The notes: generated from the sequence alone by a model not told the origin. A stretch of DNA of 49,505 nucleotides from Dehalococcoidia bacterium (GCA_030610855.1 JAUWQY010000010.1:1-49505), one strand, 5' to 3'; positions 37,974-48,340 are shown, counted from the stretch's first letter. Numbers and translations are program-made.

Positions 37974-38415
37974 TTATTCTTGAGCCGGCTCATAGATTCT
38001 CACTTTGCCTTTCCAGCTATCTCTCCATTCGATCCTCTTGTTGACGATTCTTAGTAAACGGAATTCGTCAGAGTCCGGCCCATTCGGGAAATGCTCCCAC
38101 AAATCGAAGGTGACCAGCTTCCACACTCTCCTCTTCTCTTCTATATCCGGGATTATGGTGAGCTTCACCGACGACAATGGCGGCCTTATCGCCGTCAGGC
38201 TGCTCCACAAATGCAAGACAAATCCCGGGATTCTGTCGTATCTGCTTCACTTTTCTGGAAGTGCTGTAAGTTGTTACCCAGACAGACATATTGTCTTCGA
38301 CTATCGGTGATACCGGACGAACCCTCGGTTGACCGCCATCAGAAGTAGCGAGATATGCATGGGGAGAATTCTCTTTCATTAATGACACAAGCTTCCGCTC
38401 ATCAGATAGATTCAT
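37974..38415 (-). pseudogene. PPOX-type (pyridoxamine phosphate oxidase-like) flavin-binding protein, frameshifted
   Basis: The N-terminal frame from ATG 38415 (AAGGAGG upstream) gives YLATSDGGQPRVRPVSP and the split-barrel core up to IVVGEAH. The natural continuation, IIPDIEEKRRVWKLVTF and then DSDEFRLLRIVNKRIEWRD, lies in another frame ending at 37974. Dropping one C at about 38157-38159 restores a single protein of about 147 residues. So this is a one-base insertion in a CC run: a recent pseudogene, a phase-variable site or an assembly error. The unshifted frame would end at 38068 with an unrelated tail. Confidence 0.8.
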
Positions 38416-38552
38416 GTGCTTGCCTCCTTTCTTCAGTCATTCCACCTAAGGTTTCCGGCATGAAAGAAGTGCCGAGCGTTAGCGAAGGATCCGGGCGAGT
38501 GCCACAAGGCACGAATTCTTTATGCTGTGTCATACGAAATTGGCAATCCTTG

Positions 38553-39452
38553 CTATAATCCGTAGACTAACCTCGGTGCAAGGTATTGCGGGAACCGATC
38601 CAGTAGAGCCCGACGAGTAAGATAGCAGATGTGACAGGCATCAACATATTCATCCTCGTGCTGAACGTCGTATTCCTTGACCAAGAGGGCAGGCCCTCCG
38701 TTGACCAAAGGTCTACAGATCGGGTGCGAATCGGCATCATAGCTTTTGACTATCTTTGATAGTGGCGCATCCCACATATTACCCATACTCAACCCCTGAC
38801 AAAGATGGATGTTGCCATACTGGTCGAGATGCACCCTCTTGGGATTTCTAAGGTCTTCATACGGACATTCTGTGAATTCCTCCCATGGTCTCCGAGGAAG
38901 GCCTTCTGTCAATCTCTCAACTGCCCTCCCCCTGAACATAGTGCCGCCACCAATGATCGGTCTTCCTTTGGCGTACTCGCTATCAATACCTCCTTCAACG
39001 GTAGGCTTATCAATACAAATCGATCCGCAGGGCATACCCAATTTCTGTGCGGCATTCAAGGCATGTTTGGCAGGAGCTGTTTCCTTGTCTTGATAATGAA
39101 GTGCATCATCGCTTATGCTTATATCTGATACTCCCAAGTGGTGAAGTGGCTTTAGCCACAGTTCTGCGTCCTCCTCTGATGTCGCCCAGTATGCGTTAGT
39201 TACTATTCCGGTCTTAAATCCCATACCATGGGCAATCCTGATGCCCTCACACATCACAGGGTAGAATAGAAACGGTTCACCGCCCTCAAAGTAGATCGAT
39301 TCTACTGTTCCGAGCTTGGCTAACTCATTGAAAACTCCTTTCATCTGCTTCAGTGTGAAAGTTCCCTTTGCCCTTGGGCTGCTATACACAAAACAATGGT
39401 CGCATTCTGAATCGCACTTGTAGCTCAAGAGAAAATGTATTCCTGTTAGCAT
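38553..39452 (-). CDS. Radical SAM protein with SPASM-like C-terminal cysteines
   Basis: The enzyme would cleave S-adenosylmethionine at a [4Fe-4S] cluster to start radical chemistry. The 299-residue protein has CDSECDHC (Cys13, 17, 20), the EGGEPFLF glycine motif and further cysteines after residue 210, including HLDQYGNIHLCQG and ACHICYL, which resemble an auxiliary-cluster (SPASM or twitch) region. The ATG at 39450-39452 follows GGAGTGGTGA; a longer frame from 39497 lacks a ribosome site. It is a single gene between the PPOX remnant and the nuclease gene. No precursor peptide gene is visible beside it, so peptide maturation is only one option. Confidence 0.85.
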   Translation of the reverse strand: MLTGIHFLLSYKCDSECDHCFVYSSPRAKGTFTLKQMKGVFNELAKLGTVESIYFEGGEPFLFYPVMCEGIRIAHGMGFKTGIVTNAYWATSEEDAELWLKPLHHLGVSDISISDDALHYQDKETAPAKHALNAAQKLGMPCGSICIDKPTVEGGIDSEYAKGRPIIGGGTMFRGRAVERLTEGLPRRPWEEFTECPYEDLRNPKRVHLDQYGNIHLCQGLSMGNMWDAPLSKIVKSYDADSHPICRPLVNGGPALLVKEYDVQHEDEYVDACHICYLTRRALLDRFPQYLAPRLVYGL

Positions 39453-39607
39453 TTTCACCACTCCGATAAACTCAATTGCACATTGGCGATTCCACATAAC
39501 TTAAGTACATACGAACTTCTCTGCCTCTTACCAATTCAACTGGCTTTGTGGGAGGTTCCACCCGGAGCCATTCTGCGGATCAAACTCTTCTCAGATCCAC
39601 ACGTAAG

Positions 39608-40948
39608 CTAGGCTTGGCCACATTCTAGCTTGTAGTCGCAGTAGGAGCACAGCCAGGTGGGGCATTTGGGAAGCTGGAGAACTACTCCTCCCTTTTCCAG
39701 AAGCTCGACCCTGCGCAGCGCCTCGGCCCTGATGGCATCCAGATTTCTAAAGGTTACATCATAGACCATCAGCTTGGCATCCTCCTTAGGGACCTTGACA
39801 TAATATGCCAGGAGCCTGCCTCGAACATGGTTCGTCAATGCACATTCGAATCCCAGGCGGAGAAAGTAATGGGGGAATGTACGGGGCAGGCGTTCTCTCT
39901 CCACCAGCGAAGAGAATTTTGGGTCACGCAGTATGGTGGGGAGGCTCTGCCAGATCTGGACCAGGTCGGCCAATGATGCATGCTGCACGGGAATCCTCTG
40001 CACCTCGCCCGGGGCACCATAGCGCAACGAATCACGGAGCGCATCGAGAAAGCCACGCTCATCCATGGAACGAAGATATTCTTCCTTCTCTTCCCGGACT
40101 TCGCTAGCCGTAGCGATTTCCTGCAACTTACGGCGCTCAAAATATGCCTTGCGGGGGAAGACAATGTCGTTGATGCGGAAAGCTTGCGATGGTTGCGATC
40201 CAGCCATCTTGTTGAGGAGTTGCTGACCAGCCATGCTATCGACGTAAATTTCTCCTGCTAACCCGGCTATCTCATGCGCTGCCTTCACGGACGTGGTTTG
40301 ACAGTCGCATACCGAGGAGTAGTCACACTGCCTGTTGAACCAGAGACACGCCGGCAGATTGCTGGGGTCATTCGAAATCAATGCCTGTAACAGAAGGTCC
40401 CGCCTCCGTCGCATTTCCACTCGAATCGCTTCCAGGTCTGGGAAAGTCACGTGATAGACAATCAGGGGAGAGGTCGAAGACGACTGTTCTACTTGACGCT
40501 GATAGATGATTATTTCTCCCTCGTGGGCGTTGACCATAGCACAGTACATGCCCAGTTGCTCGACATAAGTTGGCCTGTACTGCAACAAATCTCCCGTGTC
40601 TATAGGTGTCGAGGTTGTCTTGACCTCCACCGGAATCTTCTCATAGATATCAACCTTGCCCACAACGCCCTCGGCTTCCACAAACTGTTCCAGATATTCT
40701 TCGCTGGATACGGCCGAGCCAAAGGTCTTGTGAAAGCCCGTGCCGGCCCACATAAGCTGTTGTTTCTCCAGGGGCGGGACGATTTCGGGATACTTTCTCC
40801 TGAAGTAAGCCTGTTTAAGGTTAAGGAGGTCAGTTACGGAGACGCGATACGGAGGGCGGCGCGTCTTCAGGCTTTGCATTAAGGCATCCTTGACCGAACG
40901 GTTGGCCTCAATGTGAGAAACGTAAGACGCGATATCAAATTCGCTCAT
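39608..40948 (-). CDS. Two-module PD-(D/E)XK protein, Cas4/RecB-nuclease-like
   Basis: The 446 residues contain two related modules. Module one (about 34-220) has the nuclease residues: His73 in GTGFHKTFG, Asp100 in VGKVD, the Glu108-x-Lys110 pair in PVEVKTT, and QxxxY (131-135). It ends in cysteines 201, 208, 214 and 216. Module two (about 255-446) repeats the start (RINDIVFPRKAYFERR versus RVSVTDLLNLKQAYFRR) and the VYDVTF-NLDAIR helix, and ends in CPTWLCSYCDYKLEC (Cys429, 434, 437, 443). It lacks the EVK pair. The N-terminal cysteine of Cas4 is missing in both modules. It may be a DNA nuclease with an iron-sulfur cluster. No CRISPR array or cas1 is present. Confidence 0.7.
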   Translation of the reverse strand: MSEFDIASYVSHIEANRSVKDALMQSLKTRRPPYRVSVTDLLNLKQAYFRRKYPEIVPPLEKQQLMWAGTGFHKTFGSAVSSEEYLEQFVEAEGVVGKVDIYEKIPVEVKTTSTPIDTGDLLQYRPTYVEQLGMYCAMVNAHEGEIIIYQRQVEQSSSTSPLIVYHVTFPDLEAIRVEMRRRRDLLLQALISNDPSNLPACLWFNRQCDYSSVCDCQTTSVKAAHEIAGLAGEIYVDSMAGQQLLNKMAGSQPSQAFRINDIVFPRKAYFERRKLQEIATASEVREEKEEYLRSMDERGFLDALRDSLRYGAPGEVQRIPVQHASLADLVQIWQSLPTILRDPKFSSLVERERLPRTFPHYFLRLGFECALTNHVRGRLLAYYVKVPKEDAKLMVYDVTFRNLDAIRAEALRRVELLEKGGVVLQLPKCPTWLCSYCDYKLECGQA

Positions 40949-40959
40949 TGCGCTACCCT

Positions 40960-40989
40960 ATATTAGTTCAGTTCCTAGTCGTAGGTCAA
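40960..40989 (-). promoter_or_regulatory. Possible promoter of the two-module nuclease gene
   Basis: On the minus strand TTGACC (40984-40989), 18 bp and TAATAT (40960-40965) end 11 bp before the ATG. The -10 match is moderate. Confidence 0.4.
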
Positions 40990-41174
40990 CCCATCAAGAG
41001 CGTTTAGCACCTTGCCATAATGAAGTGGCAGGTTAGCAACACCAGTTCGTTGTCCCGTGTTAGGCATCTGCTGTTTAGCTGTATTGTACAACACAAGGCA
41101 TTGTTGCTATGAGCTGGGGTAATTTGTAAAATGACACCATATTGAGTTCAACATTTCGATGGCTGGAGTTGTTA

Positions 41175-41891
41175 ATGAAAGCAGTAGAAGTTAGAGAACT
41201 GGTCAAGGATTACGGGAGCTTCAGGGCGATAAAGGGAATATCTTTTGACGTAAAGGCGGGGGAGATATTCGGCCTGATAGGTCCTAATGGTGCGGGAAAG
41301 ACAACCGTATTGAGAACTATTGCCACGCTGCTTCAAATAACCTCTGGCTCGATAACAGTCTTTGGCTATGAACTTCCCAAAGAGGCAGGTGCTGTGAGAA
41401 AGATAATAAGCTATCTGCCTGAGGAGGCCGGCGCCTATAGGAATCTCACGGGCAAGGAGTACCTGAATTTTATCGCTAAGTTCTTCGGGGAGGGAGAGAA
41501 ATCCCAGAATATGGTCCGTAGAGGACTGGAAATAGCCAATTTGGGGGAGAGAATAAACGACAAAGTTGATACATACAGCAAGGGGATGACACGGCGTCTG
41601 CTCGTGGGCAGAGCTCTGATGATAGACCCGAGATTGGCAATACTGGATGAGCCTACCTCCGGACTGGACGTGATAAATGCTCAAGAAGTGAGGAGGATAA
41701 TTAACAGCTCGGTCGAGGCAGGGGCGACGGTCTTATTGTCTTCGCACAACATGCTTGAGGTAGAGTTCTTGTGTCACCGCATCGCTTTGATGGACGATGG
41801 GAGAATAGTTGCCAGTGGGACTGCTGCCGAACTCAAAGAGGAATATGACGCTAGAAACATAGAAGAGGCTTTTGTTAAGGCGATAAAGTGA
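41175..41891 (+). CDS. ABC transporter ATP-binding protein (NatA-like)
   Basis: This is the ATPase of an ABC-2 type exporter. From ATG 41175, with GGAG 6 nt upstream, the protein has 238 residues with Walker A GPNGAGKTT (36-44), signature YSKGMTRRL (a variant of LSGGQ usual for NatA-type proteins), Walker B LAILDEPTSGLD and switch His in LSSHNM. A longer frame starts at 41142 without a ribosome site. The permease gene overlaps its end by 4 bp (GTGA). Confidence 0.94.
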   Translation: MKAVEVRELVKDYGSFRAIKGISFDVKAGEIFGLIGPNGAGKTTVLRTIATLLQITSGSITVFGYELPKEAGAVRKIISYLPEEAGAYRNLTGKEYLNFIAKFFGEGEKSQNMVRRGLEIANLGERINDKVDTYSKGMTRRLLVGRALMIDPRLAILDEPTSGLDVINAQEVRRIINSSVEAGATVLLSSHNMLEVEFLCHRIALMDDGRIVASGTAAELKEEYDARNIEEAFVKAIK

Positions 41892-43156
41892 TTGGCAACA
41901 TAGTAAAGAAAGAATTCAAGGAACTGTTTACCATCTCGACCCTGCTCCCAATAGTTTTTGTTGCCCTGGTGTTTGGATTTGTGGGACAGATGATTGGCAG
42001 TGTCGGGGAAAGCATGCAGGAGAAGCCAGTCATAGGAGTCGTAGATATGGACGGCGGCGATTTCTCTGATACAGCCATGTCTGTTCTTATCGAGAGGGCG
42101 GAGGTTATCTATAATGGCAGTGATGCTGAAGAAGGCTTGCGAAAAGTAAGGGAAGACAATGGAGTTGCGCTTCTGGTAATACCTGAGAACTTCAGCCAGA
42201 AGATCTACGCGAATCAGCCCGGGGAAATAGAAATCTACTGGATAATGAGAGGGGCGGGGATGATGGATTCCATATCCTCAGGCGTTGTTGAATGGCTTAT
42301 CCAAGCAGCGAACCAGGAGATATCGAGGAAACTGATACAACAAGATAGCTCAGTAGATCCGGCACTCGTCTTGAACCCGACGACAAGAATCGAAACCACA
42401 TTCTTCAAGGGAAAGGAGATTCAAGGGCTATCGCCAAGTGTGCTGGGAGGGATGCTCGGCTCGCAATCGACAGTTATTCCAGTTGTGGTAATGATGCTCA
42501 TAATCCTGGCGGGGGTTTCCGTGATATCTTCGATGGGATTGGAGAAGGAGAATAAAACCCTGGAGACATTGCTAACCCTGCCTGTAAGAAGAAGTCACAT
42601 AGTAATCGGCAAAATAGTTGGTAGCGCTCTGGTAGGGATGATAATGGCAATCATCTACATGCTTGGATTTTCACGCTACATGAGTTCGTTCCAGATTTCA
42701 GATGTAAATCTGGCAGATTTCGGGTTGGCTCTGGGCATGCAAGATTATCTGTTGGTAGGAATCTCGCTATTCGTAGCTCTTCTAGCGGGGCTTTCACTAT
42801 GTATAGTTCTGGGAACGTTTGCTAAGAATTATAGAAGTGCCCAGGCACTGATCTTCCCTATAACCGCCCTTGCTATGATCTCCGCGTTCATAATCATGTT
42901 TAAAGACTTCGATACCATTCCCGTCGTCTTAAGGGTTTTTCTGTTTGCCATACCTTTTTCGCACCCCATGATGGCTATGCGGGCTCTTATGCTGGACAAT
43001 TATTCGCTTGTAATTGGCGGTATTGCTTATGCAGCAGTTTTCACGGCAGCAATGATAGCGGTAGCGGTCCGCATTTTCAATTCGGACAGATTGCTGACCG
43101 GAAGCGTTCGGAAAAGGGCAGCTCTGGGGAAACTGGTATGGGGATTTCGGCGGTAG
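41888..43156 (+). CDS. ABC-2 type transporter permease (NatB-like)
   Basis: The 422-residue membrane protein has one N-terminal helix (about 18-38), a large external domain (about 40-195) and a C-terminal bundle of five or six helices from about 198 to 405. The ENKTLETLLTLPVRR segment between the first two bundle helices is the ABC-2 signature. GTG 41888 overlaps the ATPase stop, so the subunits are coupled. NatAB-type exporters move sodium or small toxic molecules; the cargo here is unknown. Confidence 0.9.
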   Translation: MIGNIVKKEFKELFTISTLLPIVFVALVFGFVGQMIGSVGESMQEKPVIGVVDMDGGDFSDTAMSVLIERAEVIYNGSDAEEGLRKVREDNGVALLVIPENFSQKIYANQPGEIEIYWIMRGAGMMDSISSGVVEWLIQAANQEISRKLIQQDSSVDPALVLNPTTRIETTFFKGKEIQGLSPSVLGGMLGSQSTVIPVVVMMLIILAGVSVISSMGLEKENKTLETLLTLPVRRSHIVIGKIVGSALVGMIMAIIYMLGFSRYMSSFQISDVNLADFGLALGMQDYLLVGISLFVALLAGLSLCIVLGTFAKNYRSAQALIFPITALAMISAFIIMFKDFDTIPVVLRVFLFAIPFSHPMMAMRALMLDNYSLVIGGIAYAAVFTAAMIAVAVRIFNSDRLLTGSVRKRAALGKLVWGFRR

Positions 43157-43338
43157 TGAATTAGGCAGCACAAAAACAACTTCCCTGTGCACCAAGTTGC
43201 GTTGAAGTCCGAGGGTGTTCGGGTAAATTCCTGATTACGAAGAGATTCCAGAAAGAACTTCTTTAAGAAGACTGACCGCCAGTGTCGCCAGATAACTGGG
43301 GTTGGTCGTGAGGAGCAACGAGATACAAGTAGGTCCGT

Positions 43339-44373
43339 ATGATAACTATAGATGGTGCAGCCAGGTCGGGGAGTGGGACCATAGTTCGCTACTCTGTGGC
43401 GCTGGCCAGCCTGCTGGGTAAAGAAATAAGGATAGAGAACATCAGGGCCGGGAGGGACAGGCCTGGTCTGAGGGCACAGCATCTTAGGGCGGTTCAGGCC
43501 TGCCGGGAGATGTGCCATGGAGTGGTGAAAAACGCCTCGGTGGGCTCTAGGGAGATTACCTACACGCCCGGGGAGAGGTTCACTGGAGGAGAGTATAACT
43601 GGGATATAGGAACGGCTGGGTCGGCTACCATGATGGCTCAAACACTTCTGCCCCTGGCTTGCTTTGCGCGGACGCCCTCCAAATTCAGACTGGAAGGCGG
43701 GCTTTTCCAGGATTTTGCTCCGTCGGCTTATCATATGAAGTCTGTTCTGCTTCGCTTTCTAGAGCTAATGGGTGTGCAGGTGAAACTTGACATAATGCGT
43801 CCTGGCTATGTGCCGAGAGGAGGTGGCATCATAGAGGTCGAAGTTGAACCGATAGAGAAACTGAAGCCGCTAGATCTTATCGACCAGGGGAAGATCCTCA
43901 GTCTCAAAGGCATGGCTCTTTCCTCCCACTTGAAGGAGAAGAGGGTAAGCCAGAGGATGGCAGCGGAATGCCGGAGGGTGCTAGTTTCTCATGGATATGA
44001 AGCTGAAATTGAGGAAATCGAGGATGAAAGCTCGCTTCAAGAAGGAGCGGCCCTCGCGATATATGCTGAGACAAGCCAGGGTAGTAGAATCGGTTCTGAT
44101 AGGGCAGGAAGACCGGGCAGGAGCTCGGAATCAATCGGCAGATATGTCGCCCAGACTTTCGTGGAGGATGTTAGAACCGGCGGCGCAGTTGACAGATATA
44201 TCGCAGACCAGCTCATAATCTTTGCCGGCTTAGCCGATGGCATCACCAGGTATTCGGTTCCCCGCATTACCGGGCATGTGGAGACAAACCTGTGGCTGAT
44301 CGAGGAATTCCTTGGCGCAAGAACAAGAGTTGATGACAACGTCCTTGAGATAGAGGGGATTGGCTTCACCTGA
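43339..44373 (+). CDS. rtcA: RNA 3'-terminal phosphate cyclase
   Basis: RtcA uses ATP to convert RNA 3'-phosphate ends to 2',3'-cyclic phosphates. The 344-residue product has the N-terminal IDGAARSGSGTIVRYSVALASLLG, the basic GRDRPGLRAQHLRAV, the inserted domain around residues 180-275, and the C-terminal GHVETNLWLIEEFLG with the nucleophile histidine expected by family. AGG upstream of ATG 43339 is modest. Its usual bacterial partner RtcB is not in the window and no RtcR-type regulator is present, so its role (RNA repair or end metabolism) rests on family knowledge. Confidence 0.92.
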   Translation: MITIDGAARSGSGTIVRYSVALASLLGKEIRIENIRAGRDRPGLRAQHLRAVQACREMCHGVVKNASVGSREITYTPGERFTGGEYNWDIGTAGSATMMAQTLLPLACFARTPSKFRLEGGLFQDFAPSAYHMKSVLLRFLELMGVQVKLDIMRPGYVPRGGGIIEVEVEPIEKLKPLDLIDQGKILSLKGMALSSHLKEKRVSQRMAAECRRVLVSHGYEAEIEEIEDESSLQEGAALAIYAETSQGSRIGSDRAGRPGRSSESIGRYVAQTFVEDVRTGGAVDRYIADQLIIFAGLADGITRYSVPRITGHVETNLWLIEEFLGARTRVDDNVLEIEGIGFT

Positions 44374-44613
44374 ACGGCATCTGTGATGAGTGCACCAAAT
44401 CAGCCACTCGGCTTGGCCTCCTCTTCAAGGCCATAGCCTCGGTGGGGAAACAAGCCGGGCGCGAACAAGGAAATACACTAGCCTCCGCCTCGTTGAGGCT
44501 ATTCGCGTAAGAGATGAAGAGGTGTTCGCTCTGACACCGCGAGCTGAATTCAGGCTTCTCGTTGATACCCAATATGAATGGCTGCCAGACTAAGTGTCAT
44601 AGTATTGTTGATG

Positions 44614-44687
44614 CGACCCCGAGGGGATTCGAACCCCTGATCTCCACCGTGACAGGGTGGCATGTTTGACCGCTACACCACGGGGCC
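44614..44687 (-). tRNA. tRNA-Asp (anticodon GTC)
   Basis: The cloverleaf is complete: acceptor GGCCCCG/CGGGGTC, anticodon stem CCACC/GGTGG with loop CTGTCAC and anticodon GTC, T arm AGGGG TTCGAAT CCCCT, discriminator G. CCA is not encoded. Confidence 0.97.
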
Positions 44688-44707
44688 GCGCAAGAAATAG
44701 ACTACAG

Positions 44708-44736
44708 ACTATAATGCAGAATTTCCTTAGTGTCAA
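44708..44736 (-). promoter_or_regulatory. Promoter of tRNA-Asp
   Basis: On the minus strand a perfect TTGACA (44731-44736), 17 bp and TATAGT (44708-44713). It is divergent from the 16S promoter 56 bp away. Confidence 0.8.
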
Positions 44737-44791
44737 GTTCGCCCTGCACCGCGGATGTCAGTGCGATCCTGCCTCTGAGCCAGCGAAAAAC

Positions 44792-44821
44792 TTGACAAGG
44801 AAAAGGGGATTCCCGTATAAT
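44792..44821 (+). promoter_or_regulatory. Promoter of the 16S rRNA gene
   Basis: Both hexamers are perfect: TTGACA (44792-44797) and TATAAT (44816-44821), with an 18-bp spacer. Transcription should start near 44828. Confidence 0.88.
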
Positions 44822-44831
44822 ATCGGTGCAC

Positions 44832-44843
44832 TGCACTTTAACA
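44832..44843 (+). promoter_or_regulatory. boxA-like antitermination site in the 16S leader
   Basis: TGCACTTTAACA matches the bacterial boxA (TGCTCTTTAACA), the NusB/S10 binding site of rRNA operons, at 11 of 12 positions. It lies within the first 20 nt of the transcript and overlaps the 5' arm of the processing stalk. Confidence 0.7.
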
Positions 44844-44863
44844 ATTGAATAGTGGAAGGAAGG
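44836..44863 (+). other. 5' arm of the 16S rRNA processing stalk
   Basis: These 28 nt are the reverse complement of 46466-46493 except for one G-U pair. The duplex would bring both ends of pre-16S together and form an RNase III substrate. Confidence 0.88.
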
Positions 44864-44866
44864 TTT

Positions 44867-46385
<1,519 letters not shown>

Positions 46386-46395
46386 AGGAGTCATG

Positions 46396-46447
46396 AGTAA
46401 GAAACTTACTGATTCCCAGGTCGGTCGATAGACCTCAAAGTCTATCG
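46396..46447 (+). other. Two hairpins downstream of 16S rRNA
   Basis: AGTAAG/CTTACT (46396-46401 with 46405-46410) and CGATAGAC/GTCTATCG (46426-46433 with 46440-46447, 6-nt loop) lie between the 16S 3' end and the stalk arm. Without U-tracts they look like processing rather than termination signals. Confidence 0.5.
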
Positions 46448-46465
46448 TTCTGTGTCTGAAATTTT

Positions 46466-46493
46466 CCTTCCTTCCACTATTCAGTTGTTAAAG
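46466..46493 (+). other. 3' arm of the 16S rRNA processing stalk
   Basis: It pairs over 28 nt with 44836-44863. A pyrimidine-rich region follows; no clear terminator is visible. Confidence 0.88.
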
Positions 46494-46865
46494 ACTTCTC
46501 CTGCGCAGTGCTCTTCAAGACTCCGGGTCCTCATCTTCTGTATATCACATCTCAGATTCCTGTTCTGACTCCTCCAGTAAGCCCCATGGGTTCCTGCCTT
46601 CCACTACTCACTCTCCTTTCTTTGCCGTCTGCAGTTTATCCTGCTGCGATCGCCGGGCTGGCCGGTAGACCATGATATGACGGCTTTTGCCTATGGCATT
46701 GCTCAAGCCAGATACCACCATGCCAGCCTTACATTGCACCAACCATGCCAAAAGCGCACGAGATTGCCCCTCACCCCAAAATGAGATAAGCTATGCCATT
46801 GGAGGCGCTTTCCTTTATCACCGGACGGCGTCCTGGCGAAACACAAGCGGAACGAATAGACTACT
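46494..46865. other. Intergenic region between 16S rRNA and the phosphohexomutase gene
   Basis: These 372 bp are pyrimidine-rich in the first half. I see no gene, tRNA, 5S rRNA or strong hairpin in them. Confidence 0.5.
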
Positions 46866-48317
46866 GTGACCAATGTGATCAAGTTCGGCACTGATGGGTG
46901 GCGAGGCATTATCGCCGAAGACTTTACCTTCGATAACGTGCGTATATGCGCTCAGGCCGTGGCAGAGTACCTCAAACAGAACAGGCTCGATAAACAAGGC
47001 CTGGTAATTGGCTACGACACTCGGTTCGCCTCGGAGGATTTCGCTGCTGCCGTCGCTGAAGTGATGGCCGCCAACAACATCAAAGCCCGCCTCTGCCTCA
47101 AACCGACCCCTACGCCGGTGGTAAGCTTCACCGTACCGGCTACTCGTTCTGCCGGGGGTATTGTGATAACTGCCAGCCACAACCCCGGTTCGTGGAATGG
47201 ATTCAAATACAAGTCTCAGGACGGGGCCAGCGCTCCGGGCGACATCATCTCCCAGATAGAGGCAAACATCGCCTCCCTTACCCAGCACCTCTCTGTCAGG
47301 GGGAAAGGGCGGGAGAGGGGTGTGCGAAGGCTCGCCCTGGATAAAGCCTTGAAGAAAGGGTTAGTTGACTACGTGGATCCCTGTCCCGCTTACTTCCACC
47401 ATCTCAGCCAGTTTGTCGATCTAATAGAGTTGCGCCGCCAGAACCTGAATATCGTTGTCGACTCCATGTACGGTGCCGGCATTGGCTACTTCAAGACAAT
47501 GCTCCAGAATGGCAACTTGAGTATTATCGAGATTAATGCGGAACGAAATCCCTCATTCCCCCGGATTCAGCCTGAGCCAATTGCCAGAAATCTGACCGAC
47601 CTTTCCCGGTTGGTCGTTGAGCAGAAAGCTGATGTCGGCTTAGCCACCGATGGAGACGCCGACCGTATTGGTATTGTAGACGAAAGGGGACAGTTCTTGA
47701 CCCAGCACCAGGTCTTTGCCTTGCTCTGTCTGTATCTCCTGGAAGTACGTGGTGAGCGTGGCGCCATAATAAAGACATCAACTTCCACCACTATGCTTTC
47801 CCGTTTGGGGAGGATTTTTGATGTACCTGTCTACGAAAGTGCGGTGGGTTTCAAGTATGTTGCTCCCTTAATGATGGAGAAAGACGCCATTATTGGCGGG
47901 GAGGAGAGCGGCGGCTATGGCTTCCGCGGTCATATCCCGGAAAGGGATGGCATACTTGCCGGACTGTACTTCCTTGACTTCATGACAAAGACGGGAAAAA
48001 CGCCGTCTCAGCTTCTGAGTTACCTCTACAGCAAGGTCGGACCTCACTACTATGACCGCACGGATTTTCATATCTCCGCAGCCAAGCGTCAGGCGATCCT
48101 GCACCGATTGAACTCCACCACGACGGACACCATAGCCGGTTCAAAGGTGACCGGAGCAGACACCACCGATGGTTTCCGTTTCTTCCTCGGCGACGAGTCG
48201 TGGCTGCTCATCCGCTTCTCTGGCACAGAACCGCTGATCCGTATCTACTCTGAAGCTGAAAGCCTGGAAAGGGCGAAGGTACTACTGAAGGAAGGGAAGA
48301 AGCTGGCAGGTCTTTGA
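46866..48317 (+). CDS. Phosphohexomutase (phosphoglucomutase/phosphomannomutase family)
   Basis: The enzyme interconverts hexose 1- and 6-phosphates for cell-envelope and nucleotide-sugar synthesis. The 483-residue protein has the four-domain layout: FGTDGWRG at the start, phosphoserine Ser104 in TASHNPGSWNGFKYK, metal-binding DGDADRIG near residue 260, sugar-specificity loop GGEESGGYGFRGH and phosphate-binding RFSGTEPLIRIY near the end. All catalytic parts are intact. The GEESGG loop is general, so glucose, mannose or glucosamine phosphate cannot be distinguished. It starts at GTG 46866 without an evident ribosome site, and tRNA-Ser(GCT) lies convergently after it. Confidence 0.9.
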   Translation: MTNVIKFGTDGWRGIIAEDFTFDNVRICAQAVAEYLKQNRLDKQGLVIGYDTRFASEDFAAAVAEVMAANNIKARLCLKPTPTPVVSFTVPATRSAGGIVITASHNPGSWNGFKYKSQDGASAPGDIISQIEANIASLTQHLSVRGKGRERGVRRLALDKALKKGLVDYVDPCPAYFHHLSQFVDLIELRRQNLNIVVDSMYGAGIGYFKTMLQNGNLSIIEINAERNPSFPRIQPEPIARNLTDLSRLVVEQKADVGLATDGDADRIGIVDERGQFLTQHQVFALLCLYLLEVRGERGAIIKTSTSTTMLSRLGRIFDVPVYESAVGFKYVAPLMMEKDAIIGGEESGGYGFRGHIPERDGILAGLYFLDFMTKTGKTPSQLLSYLYSKVGPHYYDRTDFHISAAKRQAILHRLNSTTTDTIAGSKVTGADTTDGFRFFLGDESWLLIRFSGTEPLIRIYSEAESLERAKVLLKEGKKLAGL

Positions 48318-48340
48318 AAAGCCCAGGTGACCGATCATTA

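Noticed and set aside
39608-41174. CRISPR-Cas locus suggested by the Cas4-like protein
   Set aside because: There are no repeat-spacer arrays, cas1 or cas2 anywhere in the window.
44390-44593. 67-codon frame after rtcA
   Set aside because: No ribosome site, no recognisable motif, and overlapping frames on the other strand are equally open.
46386-46865. Search for tRNA-Ile, tRNA-Ala, 23S or 5S rRNA after 16S
   Set aside because: No cloverleaf or 23S/5S start is present; only processing-type hairpins and a pyrimidine-rich stretch.
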